Source of the DNA: an uncultured Bacilli bacterium
Lineage (GTDB): Bacteria > Bacillota_I > Bacilli_A > RF39 > UBA660
Length of the DNA stretch: 58,904 bases
Assembly: GCA_947628435.1 (NCBI GenBank)
Contig: CANQZW010000001.1
Coordinates: forward strand, 76,013-134,916
Reading direction: 5' to 3'
A model generated the notes under the pieces. The model had not been told where the DNA came from. It worked only from the letters and a program-made list of their open reading frames with translations, and did no database searches. Within the stretch, counting starts at the first letter, position 1. Each line of letters begins with the position of its first letter. Below, piece after piece: positions 27,393-35,399 of the stretch. The translations under genes were made by a program, and so were the position numbers.

Positions 27393-27712
27393 ATAATTTT
27401 TTCAATATTATTTGCATAAGATATGGACTCATCATATATAAATTTAAGATCTGGTATTTTTCTTATTTCTAACTTTCTTTTTGCTAATTCAGTTTTAATA
27501 AAACCTTTAGCAGCATTTAAGTCATGTAAACATTTTTCTTTTTTAGACTCATCAAGAACCGTACAATAAATTTGAGCAAGTGATAAATCAGTGTCAACTT
27601 TACATGCGGTTATGGTAACAAATTTAATATCTGAATCATAAACTTCATTTTGTAATATATCACTAATTTCTTTTATTAGTAAATTTGCTATTCTTTGTGT
27701 TTTAACACTCAT
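27374..27712 (-). CDS. rbfA: Ribosome-binding factor A
   Basis: 112 residues, KH-type fold. Binds the 30S subunit and helps mature the 16S 5' end, especially in the cold. N-terminal RIANLLIKEISDIL and C-terminal ELAKRKLEIRKIPDLKFIYD are diagnostic. The start ATG follows GAGGTAACGT at the end of infB. It is the last gene of the rimP-nusA-ylxR-infB-rbfA operon. Confidence 0.95.
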   Translation of the reverse strand: MSVKTQRIANLLIKEISDILQNEVYDSDIKFVTITACKVDTDLSLAQIYCTVLDESKKEKCLHDLNAAKGFIKTELAKRKLEIRKIPDLKFIYDESISYANNIEKIIKEINE

Positions 27713-27715
27713 ACG

Positions 27716-29860
27716 TTACCTCTTTATTTCCACCAATTCATATGCTTCTATGATATCTTTTTCTTTTATATCTTGATAATTTTCTAAAGTAATACCACAT
27801 TCATAACCAGATTTTACTTCTTTTACTTGATTTTTTTCTCTTTGTATCGTATTGATATTACCATCATAAACAACAATACCATCTCTTATTAATCTTGCTT
27901 TAGCATCTGATTTTATAATACCATCTAAAACAAAGCACCCAGCAATATTACCAGTTTTAGAAAATTTATATATCTTTCTTATTTCTGCTTGACCTATTAC
28001 CTTTTCTTCATATAAAGGATCTAGCATTCCTTTCATAGCTGATTCCATCTCTTCAACAACTTTATAAATAATATTATGAAGTCTTACATCAACGCCATAT
28101 TCTTTTGCAATATCTAATATTTTACTAGATGGTCTAACATTAAAACCAATTATTATTGCTTTTGAGGCATTAGCTAGTACTATATCACTTTCAGTAATAG
28201 TTCCAACCCCACTTCTAATAATGTTTAGTTTGCATCCCTCAACCTCAATTTTAGATAAAGTATTTTTAACTGCTTCTTCACTACCTTTAACGTCAGTTTT
28301 TAATACGATATTAATTTCTTTTAATCCCTCGGATATCTTACTAAACAAATCATCCAAACTAATCGAATTTGATGACGTATTAGCTTTTAATTTTGCAACC
28401 TCACTTCTTTGCTCAGCAACACTATGAGCTTTCTTTTCAGAATCAAAAGCCATAAATTTATCACCAGCTGTTGGAACACCAGAAATACCAGTGACCTCAA
28501 CTGGCATTGAAGGAGCAGCCTCAACTACTTCTTCTCCTAAATCATTTTTTAAAGTTCTTACCTTTCCAAAATATTCTCCTACAACTATTGGATCTCCTAA
28601 TCTTAAAGTACCATTTTGAATTAATAAAGTTACTTGTGAACCAACATTTTTATCTAACTTCGATTCAATAACAGTACCAATTGCATAACGTCCAGGATTT
28701 GCTTTTAATTCTTGCATTTGTGCAACAAGTAACAAATTATCTAACAAATTATCTATTCCCTCATGAGTTTTTGCTGAAATATTAACAAATAAAGTATCCC
28801 CACCCCAAGCTTCAGGAGTAAGACCATTTTCACTCATTTCTCGCATAACTTTATCTACGTTAGCACCTGGTTTATCTATTTTATTTATTGCAACAATTAT
28901 AGGCACATTAGCGGCTTTAGCATGATCAATTGCCTCTTTTGTTTGAGGCATAACACCATCATCCGCTGCAACTATTATAATTACTATATCAGTAATAGAT
29001 GCACCTCTTGCTCTCATCTCAGTAAAAGCTGCGTGTCCTGGAGTATCTATAAAAGTAATTAACTTATCATTATATTTAACTTGATACGCACCAATATGCT
29101 GAGTTATACCACCAAATTCACCATCTACAACACTACTTTTTCTAATTGCATCTAAAAGCGATGTTTTACCATGATCAACATGTCCCATGATAGTAACAAC
29201 CGCAGGTCTTTCTTTTAAATCTTTTTCATCATCATTTACTTCATACTTCTCAAAATTTGTAATGTCCACAGACTCCTGTTTTTTTAAAGTTTTATTAAAT
29301 TCAAGTGCAATAACTGATGCATCATCAAAACTTATCTTTGCGTTCATATTTGCCATAACACCTAAACTCATAAGTTTTTTTAATAAATCAGAAACAGAAA
29401 CATTAAGACTCTCAGCGAAATCCTTAATTGTCATTGCATCTTTATACAATACAACATTATCTAAAGATTCTCCCTCATTAGAAACTAACTTTTCTTTATT
29501 CTTATACATTGCCTTTTTAGCATCTTTTATATCTTTTTGTTTATTCTTATTCTTTTTCTTCTTTAAAGGAGCAGGTTCACTACTATAAATAGTATCTTTC
29601 TTATCAATTAATGTATCAACCACCTCATCATAGTAGTCATCTTCTTCCATCTTTTTTATTATCTCTTCATCTTGTTTTATTTCCTCATCCAAAGATTCTT
29701 CTTGTTCTTCATTTGAAAAAGCATTGTCTAATAAAACTATCGCATCATCATCAAGTAAATCATCTTCATTTGACACATCAATGTTCAATTTTTTACACAT
29801 TTGTAAGATGTCATCAACATTCTTATTCATATCATCTGCGTATTCTAAAACACTCATCAT
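27716..29860 (-). CDS. infB: Translation initiation factor IF-2
   Basis: 714 residues. GTPase that places initiator tRNA on the ribosome. Layout: variable Lys/Glu-rich N-terminus (about 130 residues), IF2_N (AMTIKDFAESLNVSVSDLL), G domain with GHVDHGKTSLLDAIR, DTPGHAAFTEMRARGA and NKIDKPGAN, then domains II to IV with IRSGVGTITESDIVLANAS and GFNVRPSSK. Start ATG follows AGGACGTGG. It is coupled to ylxR upstream and rbfA downstream. Confidence 0.97.
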   Translation of the reverse strand: MMSVLEYADDMNKNVDDILQMCKKLNIDVSNEDDLLDDDAIVLLDNAFSNEEQEESLDEEIKQDEEIIKKMEEDDYYDEVVDTLIDKKDTIYSSEPAPLKKKKNKNKQKDIKDAKKAMYKNKEKLVSNEGESLDNVVLYKDAMTIKDFAESLNVSVSDLLKKLMSLGVMANMNAKISFDDASVIALEFNKTLKKQESVDITNFEKYEVNDDEKDLKERPAVVTIMGHVDHGKTSLLDAIRKSSVVDGEFGGITQHIGAYQVKYNDKLITFIDTPGHAAFTEMRARGASITDIVIIIVAADDGVMPQTKEAIDHAKAANVPIIVAINKIDKPGANVDKVMREMSENGLTPEAWGGDTLFVNISAKTHEGIDNLLDNLLLVAQMQELKANPGRYAIGTVIESKLDKNVGSQVTLLIQNGTLRLGDPIVVGEYFGKVRTLKNDLGEEVVEAAPSMPVEVTGISGVPTAGDKFMAFDSEKKAHSVAEQRSEVAKLKANTSSNSISLDDLFSKISEGLKEINIVLKTDVKGSEEAVKNTLSKIEVEGCKLNIIRSGVGTITESDIVLANASKAIIIGFNVRPSSKILDIAKEYGVDVRLHNIIYKVVEEMESAMKGMLDPLYEEKVIGQAEIRKIYKFSKTGNIAGCFVLDGIIKSDAKARLIRDGIVVYDGNINTIQREKNQVKEVKSGYECGITLENYQDIKEKDIIEAYELVEIKR

Positions 29861-29878
29861 ATTACCACGTCCTTTCTA

Positions 29879-30148
29879 TTAGCTATTATTACTTATAACA
29901 CTCCTTAATTCATCATAAATATCATCTGATATTTGTGTGTTTAAATAACGTTCTAAGACTTTAGTTTTTTTGGCTAAATTAACGACTTCTAAATCTTTTT
30001 TTAAATATGCTCCGTGACCATTTAACTTGCCAGTTAAATCAACTGCTACATTACCTTTATTATCCTTAACTACTCTTATAAGATCTTTTTTAGGAAATTT
30101 TTCCTTGGTAACAACACACGAACGCATTGGTATTTTTCTTTGTTTCAA
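29879..30148 (-). CDS. ylxR: YlxR/RnpM-family RNA-binding protein
   Basis: 89 residues. Conserved IPMRSCVVTKEKFPKKDLIR and NGHGAYLKKDL, the YlxR signature. The family member RnpM in B. subtilis binds and modulates RNase P. The start is TTG 30146-30148, with GGTTGGTGA upstream; no ATG fits. It sits between nusA and infB as in most Firmicutes. The ribosomal L7Ae-like gene that often follows ylxR is missing. Confidence 0.92.
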   Translation of the reverse strand: MKQRKIPMRSCVVTKEKFPKKDLIRVVKDNKGNVAVDLTGKLNGHGAYLKKDLEVVNLAKKTKVLERYLNTQISDDIYDELRSVISNNS

Positions 30149-30163
30149 AATTAATCACCAACC

Positions 30164-31258
30164 TTAAGATATTGCATTAGATAAATCAATATTTTCTTCT
30201 TTTACTTGCTCTTTTGTTTTTACATCTATTTTATAATGAGTTAAGCGTGCAGCTAATCTAACATTTTGACCTTTTTTACCAATGGCCAAAGACAAATTAT
30301 CTCCTTCTGCAATTGCTAAGGCCTCATTTTTCTTTTCATCTAAAATGTATACCTCAACATCCTTAGCTGGAGATAAAGCATTCTTAATAAATTTTATTGG
30401 ATCTTTATCATATAAAACTACATCTATTTTTTCTCCATTTAATTCATTTGAAACATTGTTAATTCTTGTTCCTTTTTCACCAATACAAGCCCCTATTGCA
30501 TCGACATTATTATCCTCAGAATATACAGCTATTTTACTTCTTAAACCAGCATCTCGTGCAACACTATATAATATTACCGTTCCATCATTTAACTCTGGTA
30601 TTTCTTTTTCAAGTAGTCTTTTTACAAATCCATAATGAGATCTAGATAATAATATTAATGGGCTTTTACCTGAATCATCTATTTTTGTAACATATACTTT
30701 AACCATTGATCCCATTGTTAAAGACTCACCCTTTATTAATTCTGTCTTAGGAAGAATACCATGCATTCTACCTAAATCTACATAATAATTTTGTGAATCT
30801 TCCCTAGATAAAGTACCAACTAATAACTCACCTTGTTTATCTTCAAACTCAGACATTATACTTTGTCTTTCAGCTTCCCTTACCTTTTGAACTAATATTT
30901 GTTTTGCAGCCATCGTTGCAACACGACCAAAATCTTTTAACACTACTTCCTCTTCTATTGTCTCACCTGGTTTAATATCTGGAACAATTTTTTTAGCATC
31001 ATTAAGTAGTATTTCAACAGATTCCTCACCGTCTTCATCTTCCTCACCATCAGTATATTCCGTTACTACCTTTTGATATGAATAACCCTTTATTTCCCCT
31101 GTATCTTTATTTATATCTATTCTAATATTTGGAAGACCAGTTTCCTTAGTATATGCCTTTTCTAAAGCTACTTTCATTCCATCAAATATAACATCCTCAC
31201 TTATTTGTTTTTCAGCACAAATATTTTTTAAAGCTTTTATAAATTCTTCACTATTCAT
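30164..31258 (-). CDS. nusA: Transcription termination/antitermination factor NusA
   Basis: 364 residues. N-terminal polymerase-binding domain, S1 domain (GELLVGTLSREDSQNYYVD, LGRMHGILPKTE), and two KH domains (DAIGACIGEKGTRINNVSN and LSLAIGKKGQNVRLAARLT). The C-terminal acidic repeats of proteobacterial NusA are absent, as in Bacillus. It modulates pausing, termination and rRNA antitermination. Start ATG 31256-31258 is two bases after the rimP stop, with GGAGATAGG inside rimP. Confidence 0.97.
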   Translation of the reverse strand: MNSEEFIKALKNICAEKQISEDVIFDGMKVALEKAYTKETGLPNIRIDINKDTGEIKGYSYQKVVTEYTDGEEDEDGEESVEILLNDAKKIVPDIKPGETIEEEVVLKDFGRVATMAAKQILVQKVREAERQSIMSEFEDKQGELLVGTLSREDSQNYYVDLGRMHGILPKTELIKGESLTMGSMVKVYVTKIDDSGKSPLILLSRSHYGFVKRLLEKEIPELNDGTVILYSVARDAGLRSKIAVYSEDNNVDAIGACIGEKGTRINNVSNELNGEKIDVVLYDKDPIKFIKNALSPAKDVEVYILDEKKNEALAIAEGDNLSLAIGKKGQNVRLAARLTHYKIDVKTKEQVKEENIDLSNAIS

Positions 31259-31260
31259 TT

Positions 31261-31512
31261 TTACCTATCTCCTTTTTCTACCGAACATACATCAAGTACG
31301 TACGATTCATCAAATTCATCTTCTAGGGTATCAATTATTGGATTAATAACCTCAGTTGCACTAACACAAGTATCAACATCAACATATGGTTCTTTATCAA
31401 TTATAACCCTTAAAAAATACATAGTACCTTCCTTTACATATTCAACCTTAGAAAGCTTAATGTTAATTTTTTTAAGAGGTTCTTCAATTAACGCTCTTAC
31501 TTTAGCATCCAT
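31261..31512 (-). CDS. rimP: Ribosome maturation factor RimP, N-terminal domain only
   Basis: 83 residues; RimP is normally about 150. The N-terminal alpha/beta domain is recognisable (MYFLRVIIDKEPYVDVDTC, ATEVINPIIDTLEDEF, SYVLDVCSVEKGDR), but the protein stops where the conserved link to the C-terminal SH3-like domain (SSPGLDRPL in relatives) should come. The stop TAG is immediately followed by nusA, with no leftover RimP C-terminal sequence. RimP aids 30S assembly through S12. The start follows AGGAGG. Being first in an intact operon suggests a shortened but used protein. Confidence 0.85.
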   Translation of the reverse strand: MDAKVRALIEEPLKKINIKLSKVEYVKEGTMYFLRVIIDKEPYVDVDTCVSATEVINPIIDTLEDEFDESYVLDVCSVEKGDR

Positions 31513-31535
31513 ATTTAATACCTCCTTTAAATATA

Positions 31536-31561
31536 AAGAGCAGGACTTTTGTCCTACTCTT
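31536..31561 (-). promoter_or_regulatory. Strong hairpin in the leader of the rimP operon
   Basis: Eleven-base stem AAGAGTAGGAC/GTCCTGCTCTT with loop AAAA, between the promoter and the rimP start. It begins a few bases after the expected transcription start and is followed by a weak T-rich stretch. It may protect the 5' end or act as an attenuator. Confidence 0.55.
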
Positions 31562-31574
31562 GGTTGCTATATGT

Positions 31575-31602
31575 ATTATAGCATAAAATATATATATTGC
31601 AA
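31575..31602 (-). promoter_or_regulatory. Sigma-A promoter of the rimP-nusA-ylxR-infB-rbfA operon
   Basis: Minus strand TTGCAA, a 16-base spacer, and a perfect TATAAT. Confidence 0.7.
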
Positions 31603-31628
31603 TGTTTTTTTATTACTATTTAAAATTT

Positions 31629-32981
31629 TTATTTCTTAATAACATATTCATTATAACAACTATCTACATATGTTTTTAAATCATTTACGTAAGAATTTTC
31701 GATACTCTTTATTTGTTCTTCTAATTGTTTTTTAAGAAAATCAACCTCTTTATCTTTCTTAGGTTCGTTTTCCATTAAATATTTTCTAATTTCATTTTTA
31801 TATCTATCTCTTTTATTTTTATCATCAAAAGATTTTTCTATTGTTTCATTATTTATTGATAACTTAAACGAATATAATAACTCCATTGTTTTTATATCTA
31901 CCATATATTCATTATCAAAAATAATCATTCCATCACTAATTTTAATTGAATCAAATGTGCAATCTATTATTTGATTTCCCTCTTTATTTATTACACCACT
32001 TTTGCCATTTAAACGAACGGTTGCTAAACCATCTTGAAAATCAGGTGCATCATCATAAATTGGTTTTACTACTTCTTTTCCTTCTTTATTTATATAACCC
32101 CATTTTCCATTTAAACATACTGATGCTAAACCATCATAAAAATTAGATACATAATCATATTTTTTATTTAGTTTTATTACTTCTTTTCCTTCTTTGTTGA
32201 TATAGCCCCATTTACTATTTAAACATACTGCTGCTAGGCCTTCATGAAAACTAGATGCAAAATCATAAATTGGCTTTACTACTTCTTTTCCGTCTTTGTT
32301 AATATAGCCAGATTTTTTATTTAATCTAACTTCTGCTAATCCTTCATTGAAATCACGTACATTATCATAAATTGGTTTTATTACGTATTTTCCTTCTTTA
32401 TTTATGTAACCCCATTTACCATGTAATTTAACTGCTGCTAGGCCTTCACTAAAATTAGATACACGATCATAAATTGGTTTTATTACTTCTTTTCCTTCTT
32501 TATTAATATAACCCCATTTTCCGCCTAAACAAACTGCCGCTAGGCCCTCATGAAAATCAGATGCATGATTAGAAAAATCAGTTCCAAGATGATAATAATA
32601 AGATACACTATCATAAATTGGTTTTACTACTTCTTTTCCTTCTTTATTAATATAACCATATTTTCCATTTAAACGAACTACCGCTAAACCCTCATGAAAA
32701 TCATGTACATCATCATAAATTGGTTTTATTAAGAATTTTCCTTTTTTATCTATCACACCATATTTTCCATTTAGTTTAACTGATGCTAATCCTTCGTGAA
32801 AATCACATACAATATCATAAATTGGTTTTACTACTTCTTTTCCTTTTTTATTGATATAACCCCATTTTCCATTTAATTTAACTCTTGCTAGTCCTTCTTG
32901 AAAATCATATACATAATCATACTTTGATACATCTATCTTATTTTTTATTATAGTGCTATAACTTATAACAGCTTTTTCCAT
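31629..32981 (-). CDS. WG-repeat protein (nine repeats), paralogue 1
   Basis: 450 residues from ATG 32979-32981, nine bases after GGAG; an upstream TTG is too close. After a 20-residue head come nine repeats of about 34 residues with the pattern YDxVxDFxEGLAxVxLNGKWGYINKEGKEVxKPI, the WG_beta_rep family. Repeat 4 carries a 14-residue insert (SYYYHLGTDFSNHA). A Lys/Glu-rich helical C-terminal region of about 130 residues follows. No signal peptide. WG proteins are beta-sheet repeat proteins of mostly unknown role, possibly binding. The gene is very similar to the next one and has the same consensus promoter. Confidence 0.9.
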   Translation of the reverse strand: MEKAVISYSTIIKNKIDVSKYDYVYDFQEGLARVKLNGKWGYINKKGKEVVKPIYDIVCDFHEGLASVKLNGKYGVIDKKGKFLIKPIYDDVHDFHEGLAVVRLNGKYGYINKEGKEVVKPIYDSVSYYYHLGTDFSNHASDFHEGLAAVCLGGKWGYINKEGKEVIKPIYDRVSNFSEGLAAVKLHGKWGYINKEGKYVIKPIYDNVRDFNEGLAEVRLNKKSGYINKDGKEVVKPIYDFASSFHEGLAAVCLNSKWGYINKEGKEVIKLNKKYDYVSNFYDGLASVCLNGKWGYINKEGKEVVKPIYDDAPDFQDGLATVRLNGKSGVINKEGNQIIDCTFDSIKISDGMIIFDNEYMVDIKTMELLYSFKLSINNETIEKSFDDKNKRDRYKNEIRKYLMENEPKKDKEVDFLKKQLEEQIKSIENSYVNDLKTYVDSCYNEYVIKK

Positions 32982-33011
32982 TACCAAAATCTCCTTTTTA
33001 ATTTTGGCCTT

Positions 33012-33040
33012 ATTATATTTAAATTACTTATCAATGTCAA
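33012..33040 (-). promoter_or_regulatory. Consensus sigma-A promoter of WG gene 1
   Basis: Minus strand TTGACA, 17-base spacer, TATAAT: a perfect match. The same promoter, with nearly the same spacer, precedes WG gene 2. Confidence 0.85.
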
Positions 33041-33042
33041 TA

Positions 33043-33084
33043 ATCACTAGCAAATAAAAAAGTATCACTAGCAAATAAAAAAGT
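33043..33084. repeat. 21-base tandem direct repeat (two copies)
   Basis: The unit ATCACTAGCAAATAAAAAAG plus T occurs twice without interruption (33043-33063 and 33064-33084), between WG gene 1 and the terminator of WG gene 2. Confidence 0.85.
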
Positions 33085-33110
33085 ATCAAATATACTTTAT
33101 TGATACTTTT
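33078..33110 (-). terminator. Terminator of WG gene 2
   Basis: AAAGTATCAA pairs with TTGATACTTT around a ten-base loop; TTTTTT follows on the minus strand. The stop codon lies in the loop. Confidence 0.75.
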
Positions 33111-34338
33111 TATAATAACTATTTGCCATTTCTAATGCATCATCTACGTAAGATTTTTCAATACTCTTTATTTGTTCTTCAAATTGCTTTTTAAGTGCCT
33201 CAAATTGTTTTTCATATTCATCTTCATTTTCGTCTATCTGTTTTTCTTTTATAGTTTCCTTTTCTTTTAAATATTTTTCTATTTCATTTTTATAGCTATT
33301 TCTTTTATTTTTATCGTCAAAGAATTTTTTTATTGTTTTATTACCTAATGATAATTTAACTAAATATAATAATTCCATTGTTTTTATATCTACCATGTAC
33401 TTATCATCAAAAATAATCATTCCGCCATTAATCTTAATTGAATTAAACGTACAATCTATTATTTGATTTCCTTTTTTATCTATTACGCCTGTTTTGTCAT
33501 TTAAACATACTGCTGCTAAACCATTTTGAAAATCAAATGCATAATCATAAATTGGTTTTATTACGTATTTTCCTTCTTTATTAATAAAACCATATTTTCC
33601 ATTTAATTTAACTCTTGCTAAACCTTCATGAAAACTAGATGCAAAATCATAAATTGGTTTTATTACGTATTTTCCTTCTTTGTTGATATAACCCCATTTT
33701 CCATTTAAACATACTGCTGCTAAGCCTTCATGAAAATCAGATACATAATCATATTTTTTATTTGGTTTTATTACGTATTTTCCTTCTTTATTGATATAGC
33801 CATATTTTCCATTTAATTCAACTACCGCTAAACCCTCATGAAAATTAGATACATAATCATATTTATTTTTTAGTTTTATTACTTCCTTTCCTTCTTTATT
33901 GATGTAAACCCATTTTCCATTTAAACGAACTGCTGCTAGTCCTTCATGGAAACTATGTGCATAATCATAAATTGGTTTTATTACGCATTTTCCTTCTTTA
34001 TTGATATAGCCATATTTTCCATTTAATTCAACTACCGCTAAACCCTCATGAAAATTAGATACACTATCATAAATTGGTTTTATTACTTCTTTTCCTTTTT
34101 TGTTGATATAACTCCATTTTCCATTTAAATAAACTGCTGCTAATCCTTCTTGAAAATCAGATACATTATCATAAATTGGTTTTATTACTTCTTTTCCTTC
34201 TTTATTTATATAGCCCCATTTTCTATTTAAATAAACCCTTGCTAATCCTTCATGAAAGTCAAATACATAACTATTATACTTTGATATATCTATCTTGTTT
34301 TTTATTATTGTGCTATAACTTATAACAACTTTTTCCAT
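33097..34338 (-). CDS. WG-repeat protein (eight repeats), paralogue 2
   Basis: 413 residues from ATG 34336-34338, after GGAGATTTTGGTTAT. Head (VVISYSTIIKNKIDISKYN) nearly identical to paralogue 1. Eight 34-residue WG repeats follow, for instance YDFASSFHEGLARVKLNGK and YDYVSNFHEGLAVVELNGK; two repeats share long identical stretches, a sign of recent internal duplication. A helical Lys/Glu-rich tail ends in SYYKKYQ. No signal peptide. It forms a tandem pair with gene 1, and a third, decayed copy lies upstream. Function unknown; variable copy number and repeat count suggest fast evolution. Confidence 0.9.
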   Translation of the reverse strand: MEKVVISYSTIIKNKIDISKYNSYVFDFHEGLARVYLNRKWGYINKEGKEVIKPIYDNVSDFQEGLAAVYLNGKWSYINKKGKEVIKPIYDSVSNFHEGLAVVELNGKYGYINKEGKCVIKPIYDYAHSFHEGLAAVRLNGKWVYINKEGKEVIKLKNKYDYVSNFHEGLAVVELNGKYGYINKEGKYVIKPNKKYDYVSDFHEGLAAVCLNGKWGYINKEGKYVIKPIYDFASSFHEGLARVKLNGKYGFINKEGKYVIKPIYDYAFDFQNGLAAVCLNDKTGVIDKKGNQIIDCTFNSIKINGGMIIFDDKYMVDIKTMELLYLVKLSLGNKTIKKFFDDKNKRNSYKNEIEKYLKEKETIKEKQIDENEDEYEKQFEALKKQFEEQIKSIEKSYVDDALEMANSYYKKYQ

Positions 34339-34378
34339 ATAACCAAAATCTCCTTTTGAACTTTATTTTTATTATTTT

Positions 34379-34407
34379 ATTATATTGAAATTATTTATCA
34401 ATGTCAA
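34379..34407 (-). promoter_or_regulatory. Consensus sigma-A promoter of WG gene 2
   Basis: Minus strand TTGACA, 17-base spacer, TATAAT. The flanks match those of the WG gene 1 promoter, so promoter and gene were duplicated together. Confidence 0.85.
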
Positions 34408-34553
34408 TAATTACTCCATCGCTAATCTTAATAGAATTAAATGTACAATTTATTATTTAATTTTCCTTCTTTATTTATTACACATATTTAATTTAAGTGA
34501 ACTTTTACTAATACCTTATGAAAACTAAATACATAATCATAAATTGGTTTTAC
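34391..34553 (-). pseudogene. Relic of a third WG-repeat gene
   Basis: The minus strand reads VKPIYDYVFSFHKVLVKVH in one frame, then after stops and a frame change VINKEGK and NCTFNSIKISDGVII, which matches the last repeat and post-repeat segment of the two intact WG genes (CTFNSIKINGGMII). Nothing of the upstream repeats or the tail remains. Its end runs directly into the WG gene 2 promoter, so it is probably the scar of a recombination between paralogues. The rest of the gap 34339-34663 holds only A/T-rich sequence, with a TATAAT at 34654-34659. Confidence 0.75.
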
Positions 34554-34672
34554 AATATTTAAAATTTTTATAACTATAAACTGATGTTTATGTCAAATTT
34601 ATTTCATAAATTTAATATAAATATTTTATATAAGAAATATTTTTGTTATAATTTATAATAGAGGTGAGGCAA

Positions 34673-35398
34673 ATGACAGATGATATAATTAAAAAAGTTT
34701 ATAATAAATACCTTAAGAATTGGTTTAAAAAAAATTATAAGTTTTTAATAACAATATTATTGTATATTTTATATCAAAGTAATTTTATTATTTCTTTTAT
34801 TAGTTCCTTTGGAATAAACTTTAATAAAATACCTAAGCACCCTAGAATATTTTGTTTTTTTCTATTTGACTTAGTTTATGTATTAATTTTACTAATACTG
34901 TTTAAAACAGATATAAAAAATGGTTTAAAAGATCTTAAAAAAAACTTTAATAATAGAGCAATAATATCTCTTAATTGTTGGATTATAGGTTGTCTTTTAA
35001 TGACCTTTTCTTCTATATTAATTAGTATTATTTCAAAACAAAATATCTCTGCTAACGAGGCTCTTGTTAGACAAAGTATTAAATTAGCACCACTTTATAT
35101 GTTATTTACATGTTGTTTGGTTGCACCAATATTTGAAGAATTAGTATTTAGAAAATCTCTTTATGGTCTTATTAAATTTAAATGGTTATTTATAATTTTA
35201 AGTGGACTTATCTTTGGTCTTTTACACGTTTTAGGTAGCTACAATACTCCTTTTGATTTACTATACGTAATACCTTATGGTTCTATGGGTTGCTCATTTG
35301 CTTATCTTCTTACAAAAACCAACAATATTACATTACCTATTTTAATTCATATGCTTCATAATACTATACTTGTTTTATTACAAATAATTAGAGGTTAA
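34673..35398 (+). CDS. CPBP-family intramembrane metalloprotease
   Basis: 241 residues from ATG 34673-34675, after AGAGGTGAGG; a GTG three codons earlier lies within the ribosome site. About seven membrane helices. The three catalytic motifs are present: EELVFRKSLYG (Glu-Glu-x-x-x-Arg), FGLLHVLG (Phe-x-x-x-His) and HMLHNTI (His-x-x-x-Asn type). Relatives (CAAX protease/bacteriocin-processing) cleave membrane peptides or confer self-immunity to bacteriocins; no bacteriocin gene is nearby. It is followed after one base by the metallophosphoesterase, with which it is co-transcribed. Confidence 0.9.
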   Translation: MTDDIIKKVYNKYLKNWFKKNYKFLITILLYILYQSNFIISFISSFGINFNKIPKHPRIFCFFLFDLVYVLILLILFKTDIKNGLKDLKKNFNNRAIISLNCWIIGCLLMTFSSILISIISKQNISANEALVRQSIKLAPLYMLFTCCLVAPIFEELVFRKSLYGLIKFKWLFIILSGLIFGLLHVLGSYNTPFDLLYVIPYGSMGCSFAYLLTKTNNITLPILIHMLHNTILVLLQIIRG

Positions 35399-35399
35399 A

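Noticed and set aside
29187-29898. Plus-strand frames of 95-133 codons opposite infB.
   Set aside because: Mirror frames of the Lys/Glu-rich and G-domain parts of infB; Ser/Phe- or His/Leu-rich composition without homology.
31946-32146. Plus-strand frame inside the WG-repeat gene.
   Set aside because: Follows from the repeat structure on the other strand; His/Leu-rich, no start site.
31629-34338. Regular ~102-base periodicity that could be taken for a repeat array or CRISPR.
   Set aside because: The period equals 34 codons and repeats vary at third positions within open reading frames; they are WG protein repeats, with no spacers.
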